Shown: piece after piece, positions 7,374 to 17,291 of the stretch
Position numbering within the stretch: the first letter of the stretch is position 1
Layout: each line of letters opens with the position of its first letter
DNA from: Advenella sp. FME57
Lineage (GTDB): Bacteria; Pseudomonadota; Gammaproteobacteria; Burkholderiales; Burkholderiaceae_B
DNA length: 41,085 nucleotides
Assembly: GCF_014897675.1 (NCBI RefSeq)
Contig: NZ_JABUXU010000024.1
Coordinates: forward strand, 1-41,085
Direction: 5' to 3'
Made by a program: the position numbers and the translations under genes
The notes under the pieces: generated by a model
What the model saw: the letters and a program-made list of their open reading frames with translations, nothing else
Told to the model about the DNA's origin: nothing
Database searches by the model: none

Positions 7374-8762
7374 ATGCATTTACATATCTTGGGCATTTGT
7401 GGCACGTTTATGGGCGGTCTGGCCCTGATTGCGCGCGCGGCCGGGCACCAGGTCACGGGCTGCGATACTGGCGTGTACCCTCCCATGAGTACACAATTGC
7501 AGGAACAGGGTATCGAGCTGATCGAAGGGTTCGATGCCGCCCAGACAGGCATCAGGCCCGATCTTTTTGTGATCGGCAACGTTGTCACGCGTGGCAACCC
7601 CCTGATGGAAGCGATTCTTGACCAGGGGCTGCCGTATGTGTCCGGGCCCCAATGGCTGGGAGATCATGTCCTGCAGCACCAGCACGTGCTTGCCGTGGCA
7701 GGCACGCATGGCAAAACCACGACCAGCTCCATGCTGGCCTGGATCCTGCAGGATGCCGGCCTGCAACCCAACTTTCTGATTGGGGGCATTGCTACCAATT
7801 TGGGTATTTCAGCCCGTTACGACCAGGCGCAACGCTATTTTGTCATTGAGGCCGACGAATACGATACGGCTTTTTTCGACAAGCGTTCAAAATTTGTGCA
7901 CTATCATGCCCGCACGGCGATCCTGAACAATCTTGAGTACGATCACGCCGACATCTTCCCTGATCTTGCCGCCATCGAAACGCAATTTCATCATTTGGTC
8001 AGGACCGTACCGCAAAGCGGTTGCATTATCTATCCGCCACAGGACCAGGCGCTCGCGCGGGTGATGCAGCGTGGCTGCTGGTCACAAGAGGATCAGTTCG
8101 GCCCCGGCGGGCGCTGGACCTTCGAAACGGACCAGGCCGACATGAGCAGGTTTACCGTCCTGTATGACGGCAAACCCCAAGGACAGGTCAGCTGGTCGCG
8201 CACGGGCGTGCACAATGCCAATAATGCGCTGTCTGCCATTGCTGCGGCCAGCCATGTGAATGTGCCGGTGGCCGCCGCCATTGCAGCGCTGTCGCGGTTT
8301 TCCGGCATCCGCCGCCGCATGGAGCTGCGCGGGACCGTCAATGGGATCCAGGTTTTTGACGATTTTGCCCATCACCCCACCGCCATTGAGACCACCCTGG
8401 ACGGCTTGCGCAAGCAGGTTGGACCGCGCCGCATTCTTGCCATACTCGAACCCCGCTCCAACACCATGAAACTGGGCACGATGGCCGCAAGATTGCCACA
8501 GGCCCTGGCTCTGGCCGACCGTATCTACTGTTTCGGCGCCAAAACCGGTAAACATGCGCTTGGCTGGGACCCGGCCGAAGTATTCGGCAACAGCACCGTA
8601 CCCGCCCAGGGCTTCAACGACCTGGATCTGCTGGTTCAAGAGGTCAGCAAGCAGGCTCAGCCCGATGACGTGATTCTGGTCATGAGCAACGGCGGTTTTG
8701 GCGGCATCCACGAAAAACTGCTGCAAGCCCTGCAGCAGACAGCGACGCAAACGGTCTCATGA
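7374..8762 (+). CDS. mpl: UDP-N-acetylmuramate:L-alanyl-gamma-D-glutamyl-meso-diaminopimelate ligase
   Basis: 462 residues, a Mur ligase-family protein. The N-terminal Rossmann segment HILGICGTFMGGLA (4-17) is typical of Mpl. The ATP-binding loop is GTHGKTTT (110-117), and the conserved NNLEYDHADIF and DDFAHHPTAIE segments follow. The enzyme recycles cell-wall murein tripeptide by joining it back to UDP-MurNAc in the cytosol. An AGGAG ribosome binding site precedes the ATG. The stop codon overlaps the start of the next gene by 4 nt (ATGA), so translation is coupled. This is the first gene of a five-gene run ending in mtgA. Confidence 0.96.
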   Translation: MHLHILGICGTFMGGLALIARAAGHQVTGCDTGVYPPMSTQLQEQGIELIEGFDAAQTGIRPDLFVIGNVVTRGNPLMEAILDQGLPYVSGPQWLGDHVLQHQHVLAVAGTHGKTTTSSMLAWILQDAGLQPNFLIGGIATNLGISARYDQAQRYFVIEADEYDTAFFDKRSKFVHYHARTAILNNLEYDHADIFPDLAAIETQFHHLVRTVPQSGCIIYPPQDQALARVMQRGCWSQEDQFGPGGRWTFETDQADMSRFTVLYDGKPQGQVSWSRTGVHNANNALSAIAAASHVNVPVAAAIAALSRFSGIRRRMELRGTVNGIQVFDDFAHHPTAIETTLDGLRKQVGPRRILAILEPRSNTMKLGTMAARLPQALALADRIYCFGAKTGKHALGWDPAEVFGNSTVPAQGFNDLDLLVQEVSKQAQPDDVILVMSNGGFGGIHEKLLQALQQTATQTVS

Positions 8763-9340
8763 TTCTCTATCTGCACGGGTTTCGTTCGTCTTCTCTTTCT
8801 GCCAAATCGCAGCAATTGCAGCAAGCGATGGCTGCCGCTGGTCGCACCCATGAACTGGCCGCGCCCGATCTGCCGGATGATCCTCATGCCGCCATTGCAT
8901 TGGCCATGGCACATGCAAAGCAGCTGTGCCCGTCCGGGAATATGCAAAATCTGACAGTGATCGGTTCTTCGCTTGGCGGCTACTATGCCACCTGGCTAAA
9001 GGAGGAATTGAACTGCAAGGCAGTCCTGATCAATCCGGCAATATACGCAGTACGTGACCTGTCCACCCAGCTAGGCCACACCACAAAATTTCATAGTGAT
9101 GGGTCTTTTTCATTTACGGCGGCGTCCGTTCAGGCGCTGGCCAGCCTGTATCGGCCCGTTCTGACCGACATGCAACACTATTATCTGCTGGCCTGTACCG
9201 GAGACGAAGTGCTGGACTGGCAGGAAATGACCCAACGCTACGATGGCGCACGCCTCACACTGATACAGGGAGGGGATCACGCATTTTCCATGTTTGAACG
9301 CTATCTCCCTGCCATTCTCGATTTCACCGCCTCTAAGTAG
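8759..9340 (+). CDS. YqiA/YcfP-type alpha/beta-fold esterase
   Basis: 193 residues, a compact alpha/beta hydrolase. The protein begins with ILYLHGFRSS (oxyanion-hole HG motif). The nucleophile elbow is GSSLGG (69-74), with the probable catalytic Ser71. An acid residue lies in CTGDEVLDW and the catalytic His in GGDHAF near residue 174. The E. coli YqiA relative has esterase activity on short acyl substrates; the natural substrate is unknown. It is translationally coupled to mpl and precedes the RNB nuclease by 12 bp, an order shared by Bordetella-like genomes. Confidence 0.86.
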   Translation: MILYLHGFRSSSLSAKSQQLQQAMAAAGRTHELAAPDLPDDPHAAIALAMAHAKQLCPSGNMQNLTVIGSSLGGYYATWLKEELNCKAVLINPAIYAVRDLSTQLGHTTKFHSDGSFSFTAASVQALASLYRPVLTDMQHYYLLACTGDEVLDWQEMTQRYDGARLTLIQGGDHAFSMFERYLPAILDFTASK

Positions 9341-9352
9341 GAACTCATATTC

Positions 9353-11257
9353 ATGTACGTGGTTTTTGAAGACGACGGCAGCTTCAAGGCTGAAAAAATT
9401 CATTCCGAAGCCGATTCGACGCTACAGGTCGAGTCGGTCAGCGGTAAACGCAGCAAAATCAAGCGCAACGCAGTCATCTTTACCTTCGATGGTATTGAGC
9501 CACAAGCCATGCTCGAACAGGCACGGGCGATGGGCGAAGAGCTCGATCTGCAATTTCTGTGGGAATGCGCTCCGCAAGATGAATTTTCGGCCCAGGATCT
9601 GGCTCGCGATTATGTCGGACACGAACCGTCCATTACCGAAAAAACGGCGATTTTGCTGCGCCTGCATAGCGCGCCAGCCTACTTTCACCGCAAGGGCAAA
9701 GGTCATTACAAGGCAGCGCCTGCCGATATTTTGCAGGCGGCACTGGCTGCCCTGGAAAAGAAACAGCGTCAGGCCGAACAGCAGCAGGCCTGGACCGATG
9801 CCATGCTGGCCGGCACGCTGCCCGACGACTTGCGCGAAGCCGCCCGCACATTCCTGATTCGCCCGGACAAAAACACGCTGCAGTGGAAAGCCTTCGAGAA
9901 GGCGCTGACCGAAAGTGGCAAGACCGCTGAAACCCTGTTGCTGGAGCTGGGCGTATATCCGCATGCGCTAGCCGTGCATATGGAAAGATTTCTCAAACAG
10001 CACTTTCCCAAGGGAACGGCAGTGCCCGAGCTGGACATCCCGCCAATACCAGAGTTGCCGTCCGGCGACGTTGTGGCCTACTCCATTGATGACATCAGCA
10101 CGACCGAGATTGACGATGCGCTGTCGGCGACACATATTGAAGGCGATCTGTACCGGATTGGCGTGCATATTGCTGCTCCGGCGCTGGTGGTCACGCGTGA
10201 TTCGGACCTGGACAAACTGGCCCGCAGTCGCATGTCTACGCTATACATGCCGGGGGATAAGATTCCCATGCAAAGCGACACGCTGATCAGCATGTTCTCG
10301 CTGGATGCCGGCAAGCGGGTGCCTGCCCTGTCCCTGTACGTCACAGCCAATATCGCTACAGGTGAAATACAGGAAACTGTCACGCGCGCTGAAACCATCA
10401 CGATTTGTGAAAACCTGCGTATCGACGATTTGGTGACGCAGGTTACCCGCGAAGCGCTCGAAGACCAGGCGGCTAGCCTGCCCTACGCCGAGTTATTCCG
10501 GCCACTATGGAAGCTGGGACAGCACCTGAAGGCTGCGCGCGAACAGATGCGCGGCAAACCGGAAAACAACAACCGCACGGAATACACGTTCCGCCTGCAC
10601 GGGCCTGCCGATGATCCCAATTCGGTCATCGAGCTTATTCCGCGACAGCGCAATGCGCCGCTCGATCAAATCGTTGCCGAGTACATGATACTTGCCAACA
10701 CGCAGTGGGGTGGATATCTCAACGAGCACGGCCTGCCCGGCGTGTATCGATCCCAACAGATGGGGCGCGCGCGCATGTCTACCCATCCATTGCCGCATGA
10801 ATCTATCGGCGTTCCCCAGTATGCCTGGGCCACGTCGCCACTGCGCCGCTATGTCGATCTGGTGAACCAGCGCCAAATTCTTGCCGCCGCCGAACACGGC
10901 GTATCGGCACGCCTGGTGGCACCGTTCAAACCCAAAGACGCCGATCTGTACGCCATCATCGGCGCCTTCGACTCCCAGTACATGCTCTGGCACGAATTCC
11001 AGAACCGGCTGGAGCGCTATTGGTGTCTGCGCTGGCTGACCCAGCAGTCACGTACCAGGCTTCATGGCACCTTCATCCGCGACAATCTGGTTCGTCTCGA
11101 AGAAATCCCGCTTGTTATCGAAGTGAACGGGGTACCAGAGCTTGAACGCAATGATCGTATTGTCATTAATGTACGCGGCACCGATGAGCTGTCACTGCAT
11201 ATTGACGCCGAATATGCCGGGCTCGTGCAACCGGACGCAGAGGCAACTGCATCATGA
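9353..11257 (+). CDS. RNB-domain exoribonuclease (RNase II/R family)
   Basis: 634 residues. A divergent N-terminal region (1-230) probably contains a small RNA-binding domain and winged-helix-like segments. The RNB catalytic domain starts with YSIDDISTTEIDDAL (about 242-256), carrying the metal-binding aspartates. SYATSPLRRY-like motif WATSPLRRYVDLVNQR lies near residues 490-505, followed by a C-terminal S1-like segment. The enzyme should degrade RNA processively 3' to 5' in the cytosol. It is shorter and more divergent at both ends than classical RNase R, so I do not assign rnb or rnr. Its stop overlaps the aroE start by 4 nt (ATGA). Confidence 0.9.
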   Translation: MYVVFEDDGSFKAEKIHSEADSTLQVESVSGKRSKIKRNAVIFTFDGIEPQAMLEQARAMGEELDLQFLWECAPQDEFSAQDLARDYVGHEPSITEKTAILLRLHSAPAYFHRKGKGHYKAAPADILQAALAALEKKQRQAEQQQAWTDAMLAGTLPDDLREAARTFLIRPDKNTLQWKAFEKALTESGKTAETLLLELGVYPHALAVHMERFLKQHFPKGTAVPELDIPPIPELPSGDVVAYSIDDISTTEIDDALSATHIEGDLYRIGVHIAAPALVVTRDSDLDKLARSRMSTLYMPGDKIPMQSDTLISMFSLDAGKRVPALSLYVTANIATGEIQETVTRAETITICENLRIDDLVTQVTREALEDQAASLPYAELFRPLWKLGQHLKAAREQMRGKPENNNRTEYTFRLHGPADDPNSVIELIPRQRNAPLDQIVAEYMILANTQWGGYLNEHGLPGVYRSQQMGRARMSTHPLPHESIGVPQYAWATSPLRRYVDLVNQRQILAAAEHGVSARLVAPFKPKDADLYAIIGAFDSQYMLWHEFQNRLERYWCLRWLTQQSRTRLHGTFIRDNLVRLEEIPLVIEVNGVPELERNDRIVINVRGTDELSLHIDAEYAGLVQPDAEATAS

Positions 11258-12102
11258 ACACACCACGCACATTCGCCGTTCTTGGCAACCCGATCAAACA
11301 CAGCCTGTCGCCACGCCTGCACGCCCTGTTTGCCCTGCAGACCGGCCTGCAGATCGAGTACAGCAAGCAATGCGTAGAACCGGCGCATTTTAGCGATCAC
11401 GTGAAGCAGTTCTTTGTCTCCGGCGGCTGTGGTCTGAACATTACGTTGCCTTTCAAGGAACAAGCCTACGCACTGGCCGAACCTCGTATCTCCGATCGCG
11501 CCAGGGCGGCCGGTTCGGCCAACACCCTGTGGCAGGAAAATGGCAACATACACGCCTGCAATACCGATGGCGTCGGGCTGGTCAATGACATGCTGCGCCA
11601 GCACATCACGCTGCGTGACAGTCGTATTCTATTGATCGGAGCCGGCGGGGCAACGCGCGGCGTCATGCCTGCGTTGTTGCAGGCCGGATGCGCACATCTG
11701 CACATTGTGAACCGTACTGAAGAAAAAGCCCATGCGTTGGCCGCACAGGCTACGGCGCTATCGGGCCCGCACGCACAGGTAACGGCCTCGGCATTTTCCT
11801 TGCTGCAGGGCACTTGGGACATTATCATAAATGCCACCGCCAGCAGCCTGTCGGGCCAGACATTGCCCCTGCCTGACAGCCTGTTTCGCGCCGACGCCGT
11901 GGCCTACGATATGCTCTATACCGCAGACGGCGACACGCCGTTTCTGCAGCAGGCGCGCAACGCCAGCGCCTGCTATACATCAGACGGCCTGGGCATGCTG
12001 GTCTACCAGGGCGCCGAGAGTTTTCGCATCTGGAACCAGATTGAGCCCGATGCTGCGTCGGCTCTCACTGCGCTGCGCATGGAACTGACGGGGTCGGTCT
12101 GA
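11254..12102 (+). CDS. aroE: Shikimate dehydrogenase (NADP)
   Basis: 282 residues. Shikimate is bound by NPIKHSLSPRLH (12-23) and by NITLPFK, with the catalytic Lys68. The NTDGVGL segment supplies the second catalytic residue, Asp. The NADP-binding loop is GAGGATRGV (about 129-137), and the C-terminal SDGLGMLVYQGAESF is typical. It reduces 3-dehydroshikimate to shikimate. The start overlaps the end of the RNase gene by 4 nt and the stop overlaps the mtgA start (TGATG), so the three genes are translationally coupled. Confidence 0.96.
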   Translation: MNTPRTFAVLGNPIKHSLSPRLHALFALQTGLQIEYSKQCVEPAHFSDHVKQFFVSGGCGLNITLPFKEQAYALAEPRISDRARAAGSANTLWQENGNIHACNTDGVGLVNDMLRQHITLRDSRILLIGAGGATRGVMPALLQAGCAHLHIVNRTEEKAHALAAQATALSGPHAQVTASAFSLLQGTWDIIINATASSLSGQTLPLPDSLFRADAVAYDMLYTADGDTPFLQQARNASACYTSDGLGMLVYQGAESFRIWNQIEPDAASALTALRMELTGSV

Positions 12103-12875
12103 TGCTCGAGGCAGTCGGACGCATCGCCAGCCAGATTGTTATCGGTATCGCCGAGCGCGTGCGCGCACAGTCGATAGCTCGCTCAATGGTCGATCTTGTT
12201 GCCCTGCTGATTGCGGTCATTCTGCTGTATCAGATCTATCTGTTCGCCTGGGTACTCTGGTACAGCGTCTTCAATCCCGGCGGCAGTGCCTATATGCGCG
12301 AACAGGCCAGCCGTCTGGCGGCCCTGGATCGGCCAGTGAGCATTCAATATGAATGGACACCCTATGAGGCAATCAGTCCTGCCCTGAAAAAGGCGGTCAT
12401 TGCCGCCGAGGACGCCCGCTTTACCGAACACTCCGGCGTTGAATGGGAGGCAATCCGCAAGGCCTGGCGCTATAACGAACGGCAGGAGCAAGCCGGCCGC
12501 AATCGCCGCCGCGGTGGCTCCACGCTCACGCAGCAACTTGCAAAGAACCTGTTTTTATCGGCCGATCGCACCTATATTCGCAAGGGCCAGGAACTGGTCA
12601 TTACCTATATGATAGAAGCGATCATGTCCAAGCGGCGAATTCTGGAACTGTATTTGAATGTTGTGGAATACGGCAACGGCATCTTCGGCGCCCAGGCTGC
12701 TGCCCGCCACTATTTCAACGTGGATGCAGCGCGTCTGTCGACTTTTCAGGCCGCGCGCCTGGCAGCCATTCTGCCCAATCCAAGGGTCTATGGAAAGAAC
12801 CTGCAATCGCGCTATGTGCAATCGCGCGGCCGGACAATTTCTGCCCGCATGCGCAGCGCAATCCTGCCTGAATAA
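12102..12875 (+). CDS. mtgA: Monofunctional biosynthetic peptidoglycan transglycosylase
   Basis: 257 residues. One N-terminal membrane helix (about 32-57) anchors a periplasmic glycosyltransferase-51 domain. The domain has the catalytic motif AAEDARFTEHSG (101-112, catalytic Glu103), RGGSTLTQQLAKNL and the KRRILELYLNVVEYG motif; no transpeptidase domain follows. It polymerises lipid II into glycan strands. It is the last gene of the coupled run mpl-yqiA-RNB-aroE-mtgA, an order conserved in Bordetella-like genomes. The following 305 bp hold no gene. Confidence 0.96.
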   Translation: MLEAVGRIASQIVIGIAERVRAQSIARSMVDLVALLIAVILLYQIYLFAWVLWYSVFNPGGSAYMREQASRLAALDRPVSIQYEWTPYEAISPALKKAVIAAEDARFTEHSGVEWEAIRKAWRYNERQEQAGRNRRRGGSTLTQQLAKNLFLSADRTYIRKGQELVITYMIEAIMSKRRILELYLNVVEYGNGIFGAQAAARHYFNVDAARLSTFQAARLAAILPNPRVYGKNLQSRYVQSRGRTISARMRSAILPE

Positions 12876-13180
12876 AGCGGAACCGCGGCAGGCCGTCGAC
12901 CGTCATCACCTAAACGCAATGACAGCATCCCCGGTTACCAACCAGTTACTTTATCGCACGGCAATCAACGCTAAAATACAGGAGAACGACATTGGGGATA
13001 CGACCGATGCCCCAGACATGAGTGCTGGATCAACAGCATTTGCAAGGTCTGCAATAGGGCCTGCAAATTTATCGGCGAGAAGCTGTTATGCTGGAATCGA
13101 CCTGCAAACAACAGTAAAATCAACGATTCTGAGGCCAGCCGCAACACTTTCCTGCGTCTGACTGGACACTAATAAGACAC
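12876..13180. other. Gene-free 305-bp interval between mtgA and lptG
   Basis: I see no convincing ORF, RNA or terminator here on either strand. AGGAG at about 12981 is followed only by a nine-codon TTG frame. TAAAAT elements occur twice (near 12972 and 13117) without good -35 partners, so a lptG promoter is likely but cannot be placed. In many betaproteobacteria lptF would sit directly upstream of lptG; no remnant of it is recognisable. Confidence 0.5.
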
Positions 13181-14356
13181 ATGCGCACAGCAAGAAAATA
13201 TATAGGGACAGAAATCTACCGCTCCACCGTGGCTGTACTGGTGGCGCTCGTGGGCCTGTTCACCTTTTTTGCCCTAATAGACGAACTGGACAGCATCAGC
13301 GATCAGTTTCCGCTGTTCTCGCTGTTGTATTTGCAGGTATTGCAATTGCCAACGCGTCTGTATGATCTGTTGCCCATCGGGCTGCTGATCGGGTCGGTGC
13401 TGGCGCTGGCCAGCCTGGCGCAGCGCAACGAACTGGTGATACTACGCGTTTCGGGTGTCAGCAGCATTTCGTTGCTGCTCATGCTCTGGACCATTACCAT
13501 TCCGCTGATGCTAGGCGCATTCGTACTGTCGGAATTTGTTACGCCTCGTGCCGAACTCATGACCAGCGAAGCCAGCCTGAAGTACCTGGGCAAAGCCAGC
13601 GGCGGACAGATGAATTCGGGCCACTGGTTTCGCGAACCCGATGACCACGGCAATATCCGCACCATCAACATTGCACAACTTCGCGACCAGGGCAGCGTAC
13701 AGGACATTCGCATCATCACGTACAACGCAGACGAGAGCCGGTTTATTTCTCTTGATCATGCAAAAACCGGACACTTCAGCCAGAACACCCTCACCCTGAC
13801 CGATGTAGTACACATCACCAGCCTGATCGATGCCAAATCCGCCCTGGCCGACCCCAACAAGCCGGTCGCCGATGTTGCCAGGCGCACGGTGTTGCCAACG
13901 CTGGAACTGACAACGACGCTTACCCCCAATCGCCTGCTGGCCGGCCAGATGCAACCGGACCGCATGTCGACGATTTCGCTGCTTGATTACATTTCATACC
14001 TGGAAGAGAACAAGTTGCAGACAAACCGTCAGGTTGTGGCGTTGTGGCGCAAACTGAGCTATCCGTTCACGTTGCTGGTCATGATTACCATTGCCGCACC
14101 TATCGGATTCATGCAAACACGCAAGGGCGGTGTGGGCGGCAAGGTGTTTCTGGGCATTTTATTGGGCGTTGCATTCTATATGATCAACCAGCTTGCATTG
14201 AATGTGGGCATGTTGAAGAATCTGCCCCCCTGGTTTACCGCGCTTACGCCCAATACGATCGCGATGCTGATCGCCATGCTTGCGCTCTACCTCATGGAAG
14301 CCCGGCGGACCCCGCGCATGCAACGTGCACCACTGTCGGGGAAGGCTGCGACGTAA
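13181..14356 (+). CDS. lptG: LPS export ABC transporter permease LptG
   Basis: 391 residues of the YjgP/YjgQ family. Three N-terminal membrane helices (about 15-37, 52-80 and 98-122), then a periplasmic jellyroll domain (about 130-275), then three C-terminal helices beginning near residue 290 ([18 protein letters not shown]). The length and the [12 protein letters not shown] start fit LptG. It would form a heterodimer with LptF and, with LptB2, extract lipopolysaccharide from the inner membrane and pass it to LptC/A. LptF is not in the window. The stop overlaps the apaH start (TAATG). Confidence 0.93.
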   Translation: MRTARKYIGTEIYRSTVAVLVALVGLFTFFALIDELDSISDQFPLFSLLYLQVLQLPTRLYDLLPIGLLIGSVLALASLAQRNELVILRVSGVSSISLLLMLWTITIPLMLGAFVLSEFVTPRAELMTSEASLKYLGKASGGQMNSGHWFREPDDHGNIRTINIAQLRDQGSVQDIRIITYNADESRFISLDHAKTGHFSQNTLTLTDVVHITSLIDAKSALADPNKPVADVARRTVLPTLELTTTLTPNRLLAGQMQPDRMSTISLLDYISYLEENKLQTNRQVVALWRKLSYPFTLLVMITIAAPIGFMQTRKGGVGGKVFLGILLGVAFYMINQLALNVGMLKNLPPWFTALTPNTIAMLIAMLALYLMEARRTPRMQRAPLSGKAAT

Positions 14357-15171
14357 TGAATATTTGGGCTATAGGAGATTTACAGGGTTGTTGTGGTGCG
14401 CTGGACGAACTGCTTGACCATCCATTGATTCAGGAAGATCCCGACTGCCGGCTCTGGTTTGCCGGCGACCTGATCAACCGCGGGCCGCAGTCGTTGCGTA
14501 CGTTAAAGCGCATTATCAAGCTGGGCGATCGCGCCGTCAGCATTCTGGGCAACCATGATCTGCATATGCTTGCCGTCCATGCCGGCATACGCAATGAGAA
14601 CAAATCAGACACATTCGACGCGATTCTCAAGGACAAGCATGTCAACGATTTGATTGACTGGCTGCGACATCGCCCGCTGGCCCATTACGAGGCAGGGCAT
14701 TTGATGGTTCATGCCGGCGTCATGGCCAAATGGGATCTGGACAAGACCCTGGCGCTGGCCGAAGAGGCGCATCAGGCGCTGATCAGCGACAAATGGAAAA
14801 AGAACCTGCAAAAAATGTACGGAAATGAGCCCGTCCAGTGGAAGGACAAGCTATCGGGCGCAAAACGGCTGCGGGTGATTATCAACGCCTTTACCCGTAT
14901 GCGACTGTGCACAATGCAGGGCGAAATGGATTTTGCATCCAAGGACGCGCCCGATGGCCATCCGGGGCTGGTGCCCTGGTTTGACGTGCCTGACCGAAAA
15001 ACGGCCGATATCCCTATCATCTTCGGACATTGGTCAACACTGGGCCTGCTGATTCGCAAGAATCTGCTGGCCCTGGACACCGGCTGCGTGTGGGGCGGAA
15101 AACTGACCGCGCTGCGCCTGAGCGATCGCAAGCTCATCCAGATAGACTGCAAACAGCACGGCAAGCAATAA
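14356..15171 (+). CDS. apaH: Symmetrical bis(5'-nucleosyl)-tetraphosphatase
   Basis: 271 residues from the ATG at 14356, which overlaps the lptG stop by one base. The longer frame upstream lies inside lptG and is not coding. Metallophosphatase motifs are GDLQGC (7-12), GDLINRG (37-43) and GNHD (65-68), followed by VHAGV and the C-terminal FGHWSTLG and [10 protein letters not shown] segments typical of ApaH. The enzyme cleaves diadenosine tetraphosphate symmetrically into two ADP; homologues also remove Np4 caps from RNA. Probably cotranscribed with lptG. Confidence 0.96.
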   Translation: MNIWAIGDLQGCCGALDELLDHPLIQEDPDCRLWFAGDLINRGPQSLRTLKRIIKLGDRAVSILGNHDLHMLAVHAGIRNENKSDTFDAILKDKHVNDLIDWLRHRPLAHYEAGHLMVHAGVMAKWDLDKTLALAEEAHQALISDKWKKNLQKMYGNEPVQWKDKLSGAKRLRVIINAFTRMRLCTMQGEMDFASKDAPDGHPGLVPWFDVPDRKTADIPIIFGHWSTLGLLIRKNLLALDTGCVWGGKLTALRLSDRKLIQIDCKQHGKQ

Positions 15172-15252
15172 AGCATGCAAGCGGCAAATGCAGCGGTTCT
15201 GCCGGGACCGGCAGGGGCCTGACCCAACCCTGCCAGAGCCGACAGTAACCGT

Positions 15253-16002
15253 TCAGTCCTGAACCACCCTGGCCCGAATGGCGTCACGCACTTTTGCCGC
15301 CAACTCGGCGCGCCCCAGCTCCGATGGCTGACCATTTTGCGTGACCGCAGGCAGGCAATAAACTTCAACGCAGACGTGGCTTGCACTGAGCAGAACCCAG
15401 ATATTGCCAATTAGAGTCTGGTCGCCGATAAAAGCCATTTTCCCGCTGCGCTGACCTTCATACCAAAACACCAATGCGACCGGTTGAATCGCCACATGGG
15501 CACGCATGGCGGGCTCGAACAGACTTGTGCTAAATGGCTTGACGTCCAGGCCATCGGAGGTCGTGCCCTCGGGAAACAAGCCAACGCAGATATTGCGCTC
15601 GAACAGCCTCTTCATATTGTCACTGACACGACCGATGGCCTGACGCTGCCCTCGTTCGATAAACACCGTGCCCACCCTGGCCACCAGCCAGCCGATCACC
15701 GGCCATCTGCGGATTTCCTGTTTGGCGATAAACGACGTCGCCCGCCAGCTGTTCAGAATAAAAATATCAATCCACGACACATGATTGGCAACCCACAAGA
15801 CCGGGCCGCTCTTGATCGGTGTGCCATGACGCACCACTTTGACGCCACAAACCAGCATCAGGCAGCATGACCAGGCTTTGGTCACGGCATCTTGCACCGG
15901 CCGATTCATGAATGGCAAAGCGATAGCGGCCGTCAGCAGTCCCGAAAGTAACAGAAGAATCAGAAAGATCGCCCTGACAACAAACCGTAAATACGCGATC
16001 AC
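15253..16002 (-). CDS. 1-acyl-sn-glycerol-3-phosphate acyltransferase-type enzyme
   Basis: About 249 residues. I prefer the GTG at 16002 because it forms a GTGA overlap with the pyrC' stop and has GGGAG three bases upstream; a GTG at 16014 would add four residues. One N-terminal membrane helix is followed by the acyltransferase motif I NHVSWID (HX4D), then FIERG and the FPEGTTSDG motif that binds the glycerol phosphate. This PlsC-family enzyme acylates lysophosphatidic acid or a related lyso-lipid at the inner membrane. It is the last gene of the rubredoxin-yqgE-ruvX-pyr cluster. A second PlsC elsewhere cannot be excluded, so the exact acceptor is uncertain. Confidence 0.88.
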   Translation of the reverse strand: MIAYLRFVVRAIFLILLLLSGLLTAAIALPFMNRPVQDAVTKAWSCCLMLVCGVKVVRHGTPIKSGPVLWVANHVSWIDIFILNSWRATSFIAKQEIRRWPVIGWLVARVGTVFIERGQRQAIGRVSDNMKRLFERNICVGLFPEGTTSDGLDVKPFSTSLFEPAMRAHVAIQPVALVFWYEGQRSGKMAFIGDQTLIGNIWVLLSASHVCVEVYCLPAVTQNGQPSELGRAELAAKVRDAIRARVVQD

Positions 16003-17291
16003 ACAGACTCCCACACGCTGCGACCACTGACCAGCGTCATGATAATTTTGCCAGGCAGTTCGTAACCGACAAAGGGCGTGTGCGCACTTTGGCTAAGCAA
16101 CGTATCGCGCCCGACTGTCCAGGCAGCGTCGGCATCCGCAATGGCGATATCGGCCGGCGCGCCCACAGACAACGTACCGCAGCCCGGCAACGACGGTGCG
16201 CCCGCCTTCAGAATGGCGGCCGGCCCGGTGGTAATGAGTCCCAGCGCCTGTACCAGCGGCAGCTTTTCCTCCTGCGCCCATTTGACCACCAGCGAGAACA
16301 GCAACTCCACACCCGTGGCGCCTGCCTCGGCCTCGGCAAAGGGCATCAGCTTGCCATCGTCGTCCACCGGCGTATGATCCGAGCAGACGGCATCAATCGT
16401 TCCATCGGCAAGCCCGGCGCGAATCGCGTCGCGATCACGCTGGCCGCGCAAGGGCGGATCCAGCCGGTAATTGCTGTCGAAAAACCCGATATCCAGGTCT
16501 GTCAGGTGCAAATGATTGAGCGACACATCGCAGGTAACCGGCAGGCCCTGCGCCTTGGCCTGGCGCACCAGTGCAATCCCGGCCGCGCTCGACAGGCGGC
16601 ATATATGCAGGCGCGTACCCGTAACTTTTTGCAATTCGAACAGGGTATGCAGCGCAATCGTTTCTGCCTGCTCAGGCACGCCGACCAGCCCCAGACGCGA
16701 GGCAAAGGGTCCGCTGGCCGCTACTCCCTTGGACAGGGATGCGTCCAGCGGCGTGAGCCACAAGGTATAGCCATAGGTTTTCGCATACTGCATGCTGCGC
16801 AGCAGGACTCCAGTATCGATCAGCGGCAGTGAAGCCTGGGAAAAGGCAATGCAACCGGCTTCGGTCAGCTCGGCCATTTCGGTAATGATTTTGCCTTCAA
16901 GGCGATTGGTCATTGCGCCCAAGGGATACAGATTAGCCTGATGCAACTGGCGGGCGCGGTGTTTAAGCATTTCGACCAGGCCAGGCTCATCCAGTGCAGG
17001 TTCGGTATCGGGCGGCAACACCAGACTGGTCACCCCGCCGGCGAGCGCGGCCTGCATTTCCGACTCCAGCGTTGCCCGGTGTTCAAAGCCGGGTTCGCGC
17101 AGACGGACAGCAAGGTCAATCAGACCCGGAATCACCAGTTTACCGGTGGCATCGATGGTGCGTGCCGATTCAAATCCGTCCGGTTCCCGGCCCGTGCCGA
17201 CTATGCGTCCGGCTGCGATATAAAGATTACCGGCCTGGTCCGTACCGGAAGCCGGGTCAAGCAGCCGGCCACCTTTAATTACTATTTTCAC
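15999..17291 (-). CDS. pyrC': Dihydroorotase-like PyrC' (probably non-catalytic, ATCase-associated)
   Basis: 430 residues with the amidohydrolase fold of type I dihydroorotases. The metal-binding HxH that normally sits in PGLIDxHxHLREPG is replaced: the segment reads [13 protein letters not shown], giving Ala61 and Arg63. The conserved Asp-rich stretch near 151-153 reads SQA, the position of the next His ligand (about 180) is Thr, and the HVST-like segment reads CRLSS. Only Asp305 (CSDHTP) remains. In Pseudomonas putida an inactive PyrC' of this sort is required for aspartate transcarbamoylase assembly (pyrBC'). Here too it follows pyrB with a 4-nt overlap. It is therefore inferred to be a structural partner of PyrB, and a true dihydroorotase should be encoded elsewhere. 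Confidence 0.9.
   Translation of the reverse strand: MKIVIKGGRLLDPASGTDQAGNLYIAAGRIVGTGREPDGFESARTIDATGKLVIPGLIDLAVRLREPGFEHRATLESEMQAALAGGVTSLVLPPDTEPALDEPGLVEMLKHRARQLHQANLYPLGAMTNRLEGKIITEMAELTEAGCIAFSQASLPLIDTGVLLRSMQYAKTYGYTLWLTPLDASLSKGVAASGPFASRLGLVGVPEQAETIALHTLFELQKVTGTRLHICRLSSAAGIALVRQAKAQGLPVTCDVSLNHLHLTDLDIGFFDSNYRLDPPLRGQRDRDAIRAGLADGTIDAVCSDHTPVDDDGKLMPFAEAEAGATGVELLFSLVVKWAQEEKLPLVQALGLITTGPAAILKAGAPSLPGCGTLSVGAPADIAIADADAAWTVGRDTLLSQSAHTPFVGYELPGKIIMTLVSGRSVWESV

Noticed and set aside
15206-15234. Terminator between the convergent apaH and plsC genes
   Set aside because: GGCAGGG (15210-15216) and CCCTGCC (15228-15234) can pair, but no U-run follows on either strand and a competing overlapping stem exists. 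It may be a weak convergent stop, so it was not listed.
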